Shown here one piece after another: positions 8,808 through 17,101 of a stretch of DNA of 64,000 nucleotides. The notes beneath the pieces were generated by a model. That model saw only the letters and a list, made by a program, of their open reading frames with translations. It searched no databases and was not told the origin of the DNA. The stretch is from Oceaniglobus indicus (lineage in GTDB: Bacteria > Pseudomonadota > Alphaproteobacteria > Rhodobacterales > Rhodobacteraceae). The position numbers and the translations under genes are program-made. Positions within the stretch are counted from its first letter, which is position 1. Every line of letters starts with the position of its first letter. The stretch is from the NCBI RefSeq assembly GCF_002751875.1, contig NZ_NMZM01000001.1, positions 62,001-126,000 on the forward strand, given 5' to 3'.

Positions 8808-9709
8808 TGGCAAAACGGCTTGTTTCAATCGGAGAGTGCATGCTCGAACTGGCGCCGGCCGCACAGGCCGGTCTGTATGGCACCGCATTTTCGGGCGATA
8901 CCTTCAACACGGCATGGTATGCGCGCCATGCGTTGCCGTCCGAGTGGTCGATCGATTACCTGACCGGCGCGGGCGATGATGCGGTCTCCGAACGGATGCT
9001 GGGCTTCATGACCGACAGCGGTATCGGCGTCGGCCACGTCGTGCGCGTGCCCGGGCGCACCGTCGGGTTGTACATGATCGAGCTTCAGGACGGCGAGCGC
9101 ACGTTCATCTATTGGCGCGGCGAAAGCGCGGCGCGGCGCCTGGCGGACGACACCGATGCGCTGGATCGGGCGTTGGCGGGGGCCGATGTCATCTATTTCT
9201 CGGGCATCACGCTGGGCATTCTGGCGACGGCCGCCCGGGCGCGTCTGCTTGCCGCCGTCGGCGCGGCGCGGGCGGCGGGGTCTGTCGTGGTGTTCGATCC
9301 GAACCTGCGCCCGCGGCTGTGGCCCGACACCGAAACCATGTGCGCCGCGATCACCGAAGCGGCGGCCCATTGCGACATCGCGCTGCCGTCCCATGACGAC
9401 GAGGCCGCCTATTTCGGCGATGCCGATGTGGCCGCGACCGCCGCCCGCTATGGTCGTGACGGCGCCGGCCTGGTGGTGGTCAAGAACGGCGCCGGCGAGA
9501 TCCTGGTGCGTCAGGATGGCGTGATCCATCGCTTCACGCCGCCCAAGGTCGAAGCCATCGTCGACACCACGGCCGCCGGCGACAGCTTCAACGCGGCTTT
9601 TCTGGCCGCACACCTCACCGGCGCGCCGCTGGGGGATGCGGTGGCGGCGGGTGCGGCGCTGGCCGGTCGGGTGATCGGCGGGCGCGGCGCGCTGGTCGAT
9701 CTCGGCTGA
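8804..9709 (+). CDS. kdgK: 2-dehydro-3-deoxygluconokinase (KDG kinase)
   Basis: PfkB-family sugar kinase that phosphorylates 2-keto-3-deoxygluconate to KDPG, where the uronate branches meet. The roughly 300-residue protein shows the N-terminal SIGECMLEL start, the AFSGDTFNTAWYA substrate segment, GERTFIYWRGESAARRL, and the C-terminal PfkB signature DTTAAGDSFNAAFLAAHL with the catalytic Asp in the GD pair. Two adjacent start codons (8804 and 8807) overlap the regulator's stop, and a GAGGAAG ribosome site serves either. The KDPG aldolase that should follow is not in the window. Confidence 0.92.
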   Translation: MMAKRLVSIGECMLELAPAAQAGLYGTAFSGDTFNTAWYARHALPSEWSIDYLTGAGDDAVSERMLGFMTDSGIGVGHVVRVPGRTVGLYMIELQDGERTFIYWRGESAARRLADDTDALDRALAGADVIYFSGITLGILATAARARLLAAVGAARAAGSVVVFDPNLRPRLWPDTETMCAAITEAAAHCDIALPSHDDEAAYFGDADVAATAARYGRDGAGLVVVKNGAGEILVRQDGVIHRFTPPKVEAIVDTTAAGDSFNAAFLAAHLTGAPLGDAVAAGAALAGRVIGGRGALVDLG

Positions 9710-10270
9710 CCGTCGGCGCCGGTCCTGCCCTTGCCGGTGGGACTGACCGCACCGTTCACACCGCGCCTGACCGCCAATTCCCGCCTTCCCGATACGCGTG
9801 GGCCCGTGACGCTGCGTAAGATCGTTCCAACCGCCCGGCTTGCTCGTTGGCGGATGAATGCCGCGACGATACATCCGATATTGGAAACGGATATTGCCCG
9901 GGTCGGAGTCGGCACCTCCTGAACCGGGTTCATCGGGAGCGGAGCGGCGGAAATGTTTCCTGAGTATGTTCTTTGCAACCACAAGGCGGTGATTGTCCCG
10001 TGCCCGGGGCTGCACGGAATGGAAACAGTCTGTTTTCGCCGAAACATTCAAAGTTTCGGAAAAAACAAGCGATAAGAGCAACTGTTCCGGATCGCGGTCG
10101 TGGCTGGGACGATCGGTGCCGCTGGCGGTGTGTGACATACCGAACAATCCGGACCGTTTTCTGACCGGCGACAATACCGGTTTTGCGTCCGCCGATCCCC
10201 TGCCAGGGATCGAGATGAACAGCACGGGTGCCAAGTCGGCTGCCGTGCGCAACAAGGGGGGGTGCCCGTG
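9710..10270. other. Long intergenic region upstream of the polysaccharide locus
   Basis: No coding frame here has convincing codon bias or a recognisable product. The stretch is less GC-rich than its surroundings and contains an inverted repeat at 10039–10059 and a small hairpin ACCGG/CCGGT at 10164–10181 followed by TTTT. It is best read as the control region for the rightward polysaccharide genes that start at 10271. I could not identify a confident -35/-10 pair. Confidence 0.5.
10039..10059. repeat. Perfect inverted repeat in the polysaccharide control region
   Basis: CCGAAAC (10039–10045) and GTTTCGG (10053–10059) flank the 7-base loop ATTCAAA. Flanking TGTTTT and AAAACA can extend the stem across a small bulge. 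A shorter relative, CCGAAA/TTTCGG with a 13-base loop, lies just after the first polysaccharide gene at 11084–11108. It could be an operator or an RNA hairpin in the leader. Confidence 0.45.
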
Positions 10271-11080
10271 ATGAAAGACTATTTGCAGGACGACATCGCG
10301 ATCCCGCCCACCGGCCGGGAGCCGCTGCGGCGGAACATTTCGGAGCTCCTGTCGATCATCGCCCTGCGTCAGCCGATGCCGGCGATGGCCATGAACGGCG
10401 GATACGGCGCGCACCATGCGGCGCCGCAGCCGCCGATCGTTCCCGTTCCGCCCGTCACCGGAAAAAGCGGCGGATGGTATGCGCGATACGGCAAGCGCCT
10501 GCTCGACGTTGCGCTGGTGCTGCTGACGGCGCCGGTAACCCTGAGTATCGTCGCGCTCTGTGCGGTTGCACTGTGGATCGAGGGGGGAAACCCGTTTTAT
10601 CGTCAGGACCGGCTGGGGGCCAAGGGCAACCGGTTCCGGATCCTCAAGCTTCGCACGATGGTGCGGGATGCCGACACCTGTCTGCAGGCCTATCTCGATG
10701 CCGATCCCGCCTTGCGTCACGAATGGGCCACCACCCAGAAGCTGAAAAACGATCCGCGCATCACCCGGGTCGGGGCGATCCTGCGCTCGACCTCGCTGGA
10801 CGAGTTGCCGCAGTTCTGGAACGTGCTGACCGGCGAGATGAGTCTTGTCGGCCCGCGCCCGATGATGCCCGACCAGCTTGAGATCTATGGCAATCCCCAG
10901 GATTACTTCTCGCTGCGTCCCGGCATCACCGGCTTCTGGCAGGTGTCGGCCCGCAACGAGAGCCATTTTTCCTTCCGCGCCGAAATCGACGCCCAATACC
11001 GCCGCAACCTGTCGCTTTGGTGCGATGTGCGGGTCATGCTCCGGACTGTCGGGGTGATGGTGCGCCGCACCGGATATTGA
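10271..11080 (+). CDS. Undecaprenyl-phosphate sugar phosphotransferase (ExoY/WcaJ-type)
   Basis: Initiating membrane transferase that moves a sugar-1-phosphate from a UDP-sugar onto the undecaprenyl-phosphate carrier, the first step of exopolysaccharide repeat assembly. The 269-residue length fits the short ExoY form. A basic [17 protein letters not shown] segment begins the membrane helix (about residues 77–105), followed by the bacterial sugar transferase domain with [14 protein letters not shown], the [12 protein letters not shown] signature and VGPRP. C-terminal [13 protein letters not shown] is also typical. I prefer ATG 10271 because AAGGGGG lies about eight bases upstream; GTG codons at 10262 and 10268 are alternatives. 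Confidence 0.9.
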   Translation: MKDYLQDDIAIPPTGREPLRRNISELLSIIALRQPMPAMAMNGGYGAHHAAPQPPIVPVPPVTGKSGGWYARYGKRLLDVALVLLTAPVTLSIVALCAVALWIEGGNPFYRQDRLGAKGNRFRILKLRTMVRDADTCLQAYLDADPALRHEWATTQKLKNDPRITRVGAILRSTSLDELPQFWNVLTGEMSLVGPRPMMPDQLEIYGNPQDYFSLRPGITGFWQVSARNESHFSFRAEIDAQYRRNLSLWCDVRVMLRTVGVMVRRTGY

Positions 11081-11237
11081 AATCCGAAAATCAAACTCCA
11101 CATTTCGGGGATGAGCGGTTAATAACGTCTCATCGTCACATCGCTGCCGCTTTCCCCGCGCACAAGAGGGACCGACGGCTCGGACTCACTGTGCGGCGCA
11201 CTTGGGTCACGGGCCAGCAGCGAAAGCCGGCGTGGTT

Positions 11238-12212
11238 ATGAACGATATGTCCCCATACCCCGATGCGTCGGGGGACGATGCAGCCGTCGGGTCCGAAGAC
11301 CGACCGGGAGAAAGCGACATGGCCGATGATCGCAAGTCGCGCGAACGGTTGAAGAAAGACAGCGATTGGGTGCAGCGGCTGAACCACGTGGTCGAGAAAT
11401 CGTCGCGCGTGTCGGTTTTCCGCCGGCCGCCCGACGATGAGGCCCGGGTGGCGCACCCCCGGACACCGATGACGGTGCAGCATCATCCGCTGCAACCCCA
11501 GGTCGAAAGCTGGGCATCGCTGGGCGAAATACGGCCGCGCGCGCGCAACCTGCGCGAGCGGGGCGCGCCGCTGGTGTCGTTTCACCGCGACGGCCCGGTG
11601 GCCAAGGCCTTCGATCTGTTGCGGACCCGTCTGGTGCATACCCTGCGCCAGCACGGCTGGAGCCGGATCGCCATCACCGCGCCAAAGCGCGGGGCGGGGG
11701 CGACGTTCACTGCCGTGAACCTCGCGCTCAGCCTGGCGCGGGTGCCGGGCACGCGGACAATCCTGATGGACATGAACCAACGCCATCCCGGCGTGGCCGA
11801 TGCGCTGGATGTCGGCGGCACCGGGGAAATGCGCCATTTCCTGACCGGTCAAACCAGCATGAGCGATCACCTGGTGCGTCTGGGTGACACCTTGGCGCTG
11901 GGGCTGAACGCGACGCCCTATCGTGACAGTGCCGATCTGTTGCACGACCGGCGCACCGCGCTTGCGCTGGAGCGGATGCAGGACGCCCTTGCGCCCGATG
12001 TCGTGCTTTACGACATGCCGGCAATCCTGGATTATGACGACCTGGGCGCGTTCCTGCCACAGATCGATGGCGTGCTTCTGGTCAGCGACGGCACCGCGAC
12101 CACCGCCCGCCAGATTGCCGAATGCGAACGGGTTCTGGATGGCCAGACCCAGTTGCTGGGCGTGATACTGAACCGCGCGCGCGGATCGATCACCGACCGG
12201 TTGCGCCGCTAG
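11238..12212 (+). CDS. CpsD/CapB-like exopolysaccharide ATPase with degenerate P-loop
   Basis: A 324-residue cytosolic protein with the fold of tyrosine-kinase-like Wzc/CpsD partners of Wzz proteins. A polar, poorly conserved N-terminus (about 1–120) is followed by the ATPase core. The P-loop reads PKRGAGATFT, so the lysine that normally precedes Thr is Ala. The Walker A' motif reads ILMDMNQRHPG with Asn in place of the second Asp. The Walker B-like VVLYDMPA is present. No tyrosine-rich C-terminal tail is seen. It lies between the initiating transferase and the Wzz-like gene, so a role in chain-length control is likely, but kinase activity is doubtful. A TTG at 11202 is an alternative start. 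Confidence 0.72.
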   Translation: MNDMSPYPDASGDDAAVGSEDRPGESDMADDRKSRERLKKDSDWVQRLNHVVEKSSRVSVFRRPPDDEARVAHPRTPMTVQHHPLQPQVESWASLGEIRPRARNLRERGAPLVSFHRDGPVAKAFDLLRTRLVHTLRQHGWSRIAITAPKRGAGATFTAVNLALSLARVPGTRTILMDMNQRHPGVADALDVGGTGEMRHFLTGQTSMSDHLVRLGDTLALGLNATPYRDSADLLHDRRTALALERMQDALAPDVVLYDMPAILDYDDLGAFLPQIDGVLLVSDGTATTARQIAECERVLDGQTQLLGVILNRARGSITDRLRR

Positions 12213-12275
12213 CGAATGAAGGTGTTGCGACGGGGTCGGAAACGACGTCGCTGCGAGGATGTGGAAAGAACGAAA

Positions 12276-13565
12276 ATGGGACCGATCTATTCGCTCGACG
12301 ATTTCCTCGAGATGGTGTTGCGCCATTTTCGCCTGATCTCGGGTCTTGTCCTGCTGGGAGGCTTCGTGTCGCTGATCTATGCGCAGAATCAGCAACATGC
12401 CTATCGCGCATCGGAAACCATCCAGATCGAACGCCCGCAGATCGCCGACGATCTTGCCGCCTCGACCGTGGCCGGGTCATCCGCCCGCCGCCTGCAATTG
12501 ATCGAACAACAGATCATGTCGCGCAGCAGCCTGTTGGACATCATTGCCGACTATGGGCTTTACGCCGACCTGCCGGCCCTGACGGACAGCGAAAAGGTGA
12601 TCCGCCTGCGCCAATCGGTCAGCATCAACGGCGTGGCCGCCGTACGCGAGGGATACGCGGACGATGGCACGATTTCACTGCTGACCATCACCGCCGAGAT
12701 GCCGACCCCCGAACTGGCCCAGCAGATCGCGACGGAATTTTCGCGCCGCACCATTGCCGCCTCGTCCTCGTCACGGCTTGAGCAGAGCCGTGCGACGCTC
12801 GACTTCTTCACCCGGCGCGAGGATCGGCTGCGCACGGAAATCGCCGCGCTGGAAGACCGGATCGCCGCGTTCCGCGCTGACAACGAGGCCGCGGTCGGCG
12901 GCAGCGTTGAATTCAGCCGGGCCGAGATCGGCACGCTGAACCAATCGATCCTCGGGCTCGAACGCGAGCGGATCGGCCTGGAACGCCAGCGCGCCCAGAT
13001 CGACGGCTCGACCCGGCGCGCATCGACCGCCGAGCGCGAGCGTGCCGACATCGACGCCCAGATCGCCGCCGTCGATCGGCAAACCGAACTGCTTCAGGCG
13101 CGGGTGCGCGAATTGCAGGCGACGATCCAGACCAGCCCCGAGATCGAACGCACCATGATCGAGTTTCAGCGCGAACGCGACCAGTTGCAGAGCCAGCTGG
13201 ATATCGCCACCGCCCGCCGCACCGAGGCCGAAATCGGCCTGCGGCTGGAATCGGCCGAGAAGGCCGAACGCCTGACCGTGATCGAAGCGGCCAGCGTGCC
13301 CGATTACCCCTTCACCAGCAGCCGTAAGAAGACGGCGGCGATGGGTCTGGCGGCCAGCATCCTGGCCGCGCTTGGGCTGGCGTTCCTGCTGGATCTGCGC
13401 AAGCCCGTGATCCGCACCGCCGCCCAGATGGAACGTGAGACCGGATTGACGCCGGTGGTCTCGATCCCGGTGATGAAGGCCAAACCCCTGCGTCCCTCGC
13501 GGCTGCGCCGCCTGCGCGCGGCCCTGGGCGGCGGACGCCGCAGCTTGCCGGGGTCGGGCGGCTGA
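12276..13565 (+). CDS. Wzz-type polysaccharide chain-length determinant
   Basis: Inner-membrane protein that controls polymer length and export. The 429-residue product has a first membrane segment near residues 20–37 (RLISGLVLLGGFVSLIYA). A long periplasmic region rich in coiled coil follows (about 165–350, with repeated ER/RL heptads). A second membrane segment lies near 355–385, with the family's PDYPFTSSRKK lead-in. The cytoplasmic tail is short, without an ATPase domain, which agrees with a separate CpsD-like protein encoded upstream. I chose ATG 12276 over 12216 because MGPIYSLDDF begins the Wzz-type region. It converges with the flippase gene, and both stops lie in a small GGCTGAC/GTCAGCC palindrome. 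Confidence 0.85.
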   Translation: MGPIYSLDDFLEMVLRHFRLISGLVLLGGFVSLIYAQNQQHAYRASETIQIERPQIADDLAASTVAGSSARRLQLIEQQIMSRSSLLDIIADYGLYADLPALTDSEKVIRLRQSVSINGVAAVREGYADDGTISLLTITAEMPTPELAQQIATEFSRRTIAASSSSRLEQSRATLDFFTRREDRLRTEIAALEDRIAAFRADNEAAVGGSVEFSRAEIGTLNQSILGLERERIGLERQRAQIDGSTRRASTAERERADIDAQIAAVDRQTELLQARVRELQATIQTSPEIERTMIEFQRERDQLQSQLDIATARRTEAEIGLRLESAEKAERLTVIEAASVPDYPFTSSRKKTAAMGLAASILAALGLAFLLDLRKPVIRTAAQMERETGLTPVVSIPVMKAKPLRPSRLRRLRAALGGGRRSLPGSGG

Positions 13566-13568
13566 CCG

Positions 13569-14930
13569 TCAGCCCATCGTCGTCAGCGCCAGAATGCCAT
13601 CGCGGTGCAGCCACAGCGCGCCCCCGCCAGCGACGATGGCGATGGCAAGGAACAGCGCGTCATGCAGCGGATCCCAGACGCCGTGCCGGATCGCCAGCCA
13701 GATGACGACCCCATGGGTGGCCAGCAGGGCGATCCCCATGGCGAACAGCGCGCCCAGCAACCCGAACACCCAGATCCCGACCACCAGCAGACCCACCTGC
13801 AACAGCGCACGCACGGCCGTGAACACGAAGAAGCGGCGCGAATCCCCGGCCGCCAACGCCGCCTGATCATAGGACAGCCCGATCACCTGCGGCATCTGTG
13901 CGACCGCCAGAACCACCAGGATCGCGCCGGCCTGGGTATAACGTGCGTCATACAGCACGCCGACCAGGGCGGGGCCGACATAGGCCATGACGATCACCAT
14001 CCCCAGCACCGCCGCCGACAACCCGTAACGCAGCTTGCGCAACTTGGCCGCGTTGGCGGGTGACGCGCGCGGCGGCGTGTCCCGATAGACCGGGATCAGC
14101 ACCTTGCCGGTCACCGCCTGGCCCAGGGCCAGCGGAAAAGACGCGAGGAAAAAGCCGATGTTGTAGATGCCCAAGGTGTCGAGATGCAGGAACTTGCCCA
14201 ATATCGCCTTGTCGCCCTGTGAACTGAGGAACCAAGCGGCGGTCGATAGAAAGATCCACTTGCCGAAGCGGATCAGCTCGTGCGCGCAGGACCGGTCCCA
14301 CCGAAGCCGGTTGGTGGCACCCGGCAGCCCGAAATGGGTCAGCGCCAGCTTGGCCAGCGCGCCGATCACGCCGCCGATCACCAGCGCGATCACCGATTGC
14401 AGCGCCCAGGCCAGCGCGATCATCGCCGCGATGCCGATGGCCTGTGCCGCCAGGTCCAGCATCGTCAGGCGCCCCATCAGCAGATGACGCTGCGCGGTTT
14501 CGATCCGGGTCGGGTTGAACCCCGCGATGGCCAGCGACACCCCTGCAATGGGCAGATAGGTCGCCAGCTCGGGCGCGTCATAGAACACCGCCGCGGGCCA
14601 GGCCAGCGCACAGGCGGCGCCCCACAGCACGAAACCGCGGATCAGCTGGATCGTCCAGGCGGTGTTCAGGAAATCTGGGTCATCGCCGCGCTTGCTCTGC
14701 GCGATCGACGGCGCGATGCCGACGTCGGAAAACATCGCAAGGCCCACGGTGACGACGCCGACCAGCGCCATGATTCCGAACGCCTCGGGGAACAGCAGGC
14801 GGGTCAGGATCAGGTTCGCGCCCAGCCGCAATGCCTGGCTGCCGGAATATCCCATCAGGATGAACGACGCGCTGCGCAGCGCCCGCGACAAAAGCCGGTT
14901 GCCGCGAAACACGGCCAAGACATCCATCAT
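13569..14930 (-). CDS. Polysaccharide flippase (Wzx/MOP superfamily)
   Basis: Membrane protein of 453 residues with about twelve to fourteen hydrophobic segments. It would flip undecaprenyl-linked repeat units to the periplasmic face. The N-terminal SGSQALRLGANLILTRLLFPEAFG is characteristic of Wzx-type exporters: a short amphipathic start followed by LTRLL(F/T)PEAFG. The chosen start at 14930 follows an AAAGG ribosome site; the frame upstream is not family-like. The gene is transcribed divergently from the GT4 gene at 15081, with 150 bases between them. Confidence 0.88.
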   Translation of the reverse strand: MMDVLAVFRGNRLLSRALRSASFILMGYSGSQALRLGANLILTRLLFPEAFGIMALVGVVTVGLAMFSDVGIAPSIAQSKRGDDPDFLNTAWTIQLIRGFVLWGAACALAWPAAVFYDAPELATYLPIAGVSLAIAGFNPTRIETAQRHLLMGRLTMLDLAAQAIGIAAMIALAWALQSVIALVIGGVIGALAKLALTHFGLPGATNRLRWDRSCAHELIRFGKWIFLSTAAWFLSSQGDKAILGKFLHLDTLGIYNIGFFLASFPLALGQAVTGKVLIPVYRDTPPRASPANAAKLRKLRYGLSAAVLGMVIVMAYVGPALVGVLYDARYTQAGAILVVLAVAQMPQVIGLSYDQAALAAGDSRRFFVFTAVRALLQVGLLVVGIWVFGLLGALFAMGIALLATHGVVIWLAIRHGVWDPLHDALFLAIAIVAGGGALWLHRDGILALTTMG

Positions 14931-15080
14931 CGCCAAACCTTTCAGAACCCGTGGGGGTGATGCCACGGATGCCGGAGAGCGGGAAGAAAAACCACGGATT
15001 TGCCATGCGGTTTGCACAGTGGCGTGATTTCACCCACTCTGTCGGCGTATGCGCGCCCGGAACGCTGCAAAAGGCCCGAG

Positions 15081-16277
15081 ATGAAAATTGCCTATGTCCT
15101 GAACACCTATCCGCAGCCCTCCCAGAGCTTCATCCGGCGCGAGATCCACGCCCACGAGCGGGCCGGTGTGTCGGTCGTGCGCCTGGCCATGCGACCGTTC
15201 GACGGCCCGCTGGCCGATCCGCTGAATGCGCACGAGCGGGAGGCGACCGAATACGTCCTGAAACGGGGTGGCATGCGTCTGCTGGCCGCGCTGGCGGGGC
15301 GTGCCCTGCGCGCGCCCGGACGCACGGCGCGCGCCGCCGGCCTTGCGTTGCGCATGGCGTCGGCCGCGCGCGGCAACATCGCGCGCCACCTGGTCTATCT
15401 GGCCGAGGCCGCCCATGTCGCCGACCGCTGCGCCGCCGAAGGCGTCGATCACATCCACGCCCATTTTGCCACCAATTCGGCCGCCGTCGCGCTTCTGGCC
15501 CATGCGCTTGGCGGTCCGGCCTACAGTTTCACCACCCATGGCCCCGAGGAGTTCGACGCGCCCGCCAGCCTTGCCTTGCCGCTGAAGATCGCCAGGGCGC
15601 GCTTTGCCGTGGCGGTCAGCGCCTTCGGGCGCGCACAGCTTTACCGATGGGCCCCGTTCGCGGCCTGGAATCGCATCGAGACGGTGCATTGCGGAATCGA
15701 ACCCTGGCGGTTTGCCGATCCGGCGGCGTTGCAGGCCGGACCGCTGCGCGCCGTCAACATCGGCCGGTTTTGCGAACAGAAGGGCCAGATGATCCTGGTG
15801 CGGGCGATGGCCGCGCTGAAGGACAGCCACCCCGACATCCACCTGACCCTGGTGGGTGACGGGCCCATGCGCCCGGACCTGGAAAAGGCGATCGAGGCGC
15901 ATGGGTTGGAAGACCGGATCGCGTTGACCGGCTGGCTGGATGAAGGGCGCGTGAACGGCGAACTTGCCGCCGCCCATGTGCTGGTGATGCCCAGCTTTGC
16001 CGAAGGTCTGCCCATGGTGATCATGGAGGCGATGGCCGCCGGGCGTCCGGTGATCTCGACCTTTATCGCGGGCATTCCCGAACTGGTGACACCCGATACC
16101 GGCCTTCTTGTGGCGGCGGGCGACGCCGATGCCCTGGCAGGGGCCATGGCGAAGATGGCGTCGCTGCCGGTGTCGCGGCTGGCGGCCATGGGGCAGGCGG
16201 GACGCGACCGGGTTCTGGCCCGCCATGACATCGACGAACAGGCGGCAAGGCTTCGCGCGCTGATCGCGGGCGGCTAG
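15081..16277 (+). CDS. Glycosyltransferase family 4
   Basis: A 398-residue GT-B fold transferase, probably adding a sugar to the lipid-linked repeat unit in the cytosol. The N-terminal domain starts MKIAYVLNTYPQPSQSF, with HIHAHFATNSA in the middle. The C-terminal donor domain has INIGRF-like VNIGRFCEQKG, LVGDGPMRPDLE, and the GT4 signature PSFAEGLPMVIMEAMAAGRPV with its E-x7-E pair. The start at 15081 is supported by the family-like first residues. It meets the GT2 gene tail to tail: the stop codons share the palindrome CTAG at 16274–16277. Confidence 0.9.
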   Translation: MKIAYVLNTYPQPSQSFIRREIHAHERAGVSVVRLAMRPFDGPLADPLNAHEREATEYVLKRGGMRLLAALAGRALRAPGRTARAAGLALRMASAARGNIARHLVYLAEAAHVADRCAAEGVDHIHAHFATNSAAVALLAHALGGPAYSFTTHGPEEFDAPASLALPLKIARARFAVAVSAFGRAQLYRWAPFAAWNRIETVHCGIEPWRFADPAALQAGPLRAVNIGRFCEQKGQMILVRAMAALKDSHPDIHLTLVGDGPMRPDLEKAIEAHGLEDRIALTGWLDEGRVNGELAAAHVLVMPSFAEGLPMVIMEAMAAGRPVISTFIAGIPELVTPDTGLLVAAGDADALAGAMAKMASLPVSRLAAMGQAGRDRVLARHDIDEQAARLRALIAGG

Positions 16278-17101
16278 CGGCCCCGCGCCCAGGCCCCGGC
16301 GTGCCGGAACACGGGCAGCCTCACGGCCACCGCGACCGTCGCGTAGGCCGCGAAACCCACCGGATCGCGCAGGGCACGGCGCAGGACGCCGCCGAACCCC
16401 ACGCGCTGCTTGTCGTCATTGGCCAACAGACCCGGAAACCGCGCCGCGATCTCGGCGACGCCGCGATCCTGGCGGCGGCGCACGCGGACAAGGTTGGCGA
16501 AACCCTCGACCATCGGCCAGTGATAGACGGCTGCGACGCGGTGACGCTCGGGCCCGGCGAAATGCAGCCGCACGAAGGTATCGTCCGAGATGATGTCGGG
16601 AAAGCGGCCCCAACGCGCGCGACCGGCCGCATTGACCGCGAAGATGCCGAACCCCGGCACGCCGTCGGTCACGAAGGGCAGCGTGACCCAGAACCGGGCA
16701 TAGGCGCGGGTCAGCGCGCTCTGCGCCGGTGCGATGCGCGGCGTTCCCCCGGCATAGCGAGGTGCATCCGTGTCCAGCACGGCCGCCAGAGCGGCCAGAA
16801 GCGGCGGTGACACGATCACGTCGGCATCCAGATAGACGCGGGTGCCATGGCTGGCGGCGGCGTCGCCGATGTTCAGCGCGTTCAGCTTGCCGCCTTCGGG
16901 CGTGTCGATCACGCGAAACGGCCATCCCTTCGATGCGAACCGATCCGCGTATCCCTGTGCCACCGCAACCGTGTCGTCCTGGCATCCATTGGCGATCACG
17001 ATCACTTCGGCCTGCGCAAGGTCCGAGTCCAGCAGCGCCGCAAGGCAGGGGCCGATATAGCCGGCTTCGTCATGGGCCGGCAGGATGACGGAAACGCTCA
17101 T
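16274..17101 (-). CDS. Glycosyltransferase family 2
   Basis: A 275-residue GT-A fold transferase. MSVSVILPAHDEAGYI opens the nucleotide-binding domain, ANGCQDDT follows the first strand pair, and YLDADV (about residues 91–96) holds the DxD metal site. SDDTFVRLHF and a C-terminal hydrophobic segment complete it. The start at 17101 forms an ATGA overlap with the SGNH–glycosidase gene, making this the last gene of the seven-gene PKS–NRPS operon. Its acceptor is unknown. The coupling suggests that it works with the operon's product or on the same repeat unit. Confidence 0.87.
   Translation of the reverse strand: MSVSVILPAHDEAGYIGPCLAALLDSDLAQAEVIVIANGCQDDTVAVAQGYADRFASKGWPFRVIDTPEGGKLNALNIGDAAASHGTRVYLDADVIVSPPLLAALAAVLDTDAPRYAGGTPRIAPAQSALTRAYARFWVTLPFVTDGVPGFGIFAVNAAGRARWGRFPDIISDDTFVRLHFAGPERHRVAAVYHWPMVEGFANLVRVRRRQDRGVAEIAARFPGLLANDDKQRVGFGGVLRRALRDPVGFAAYATVAVAVRLPVFRHAGAWARGR

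Noticed and set aside
9731-9922. 63-codon frame in the gap before the polysaccharide locus
   Set aside because: No ribosome site, mixed third-position bases and no recognisable product.
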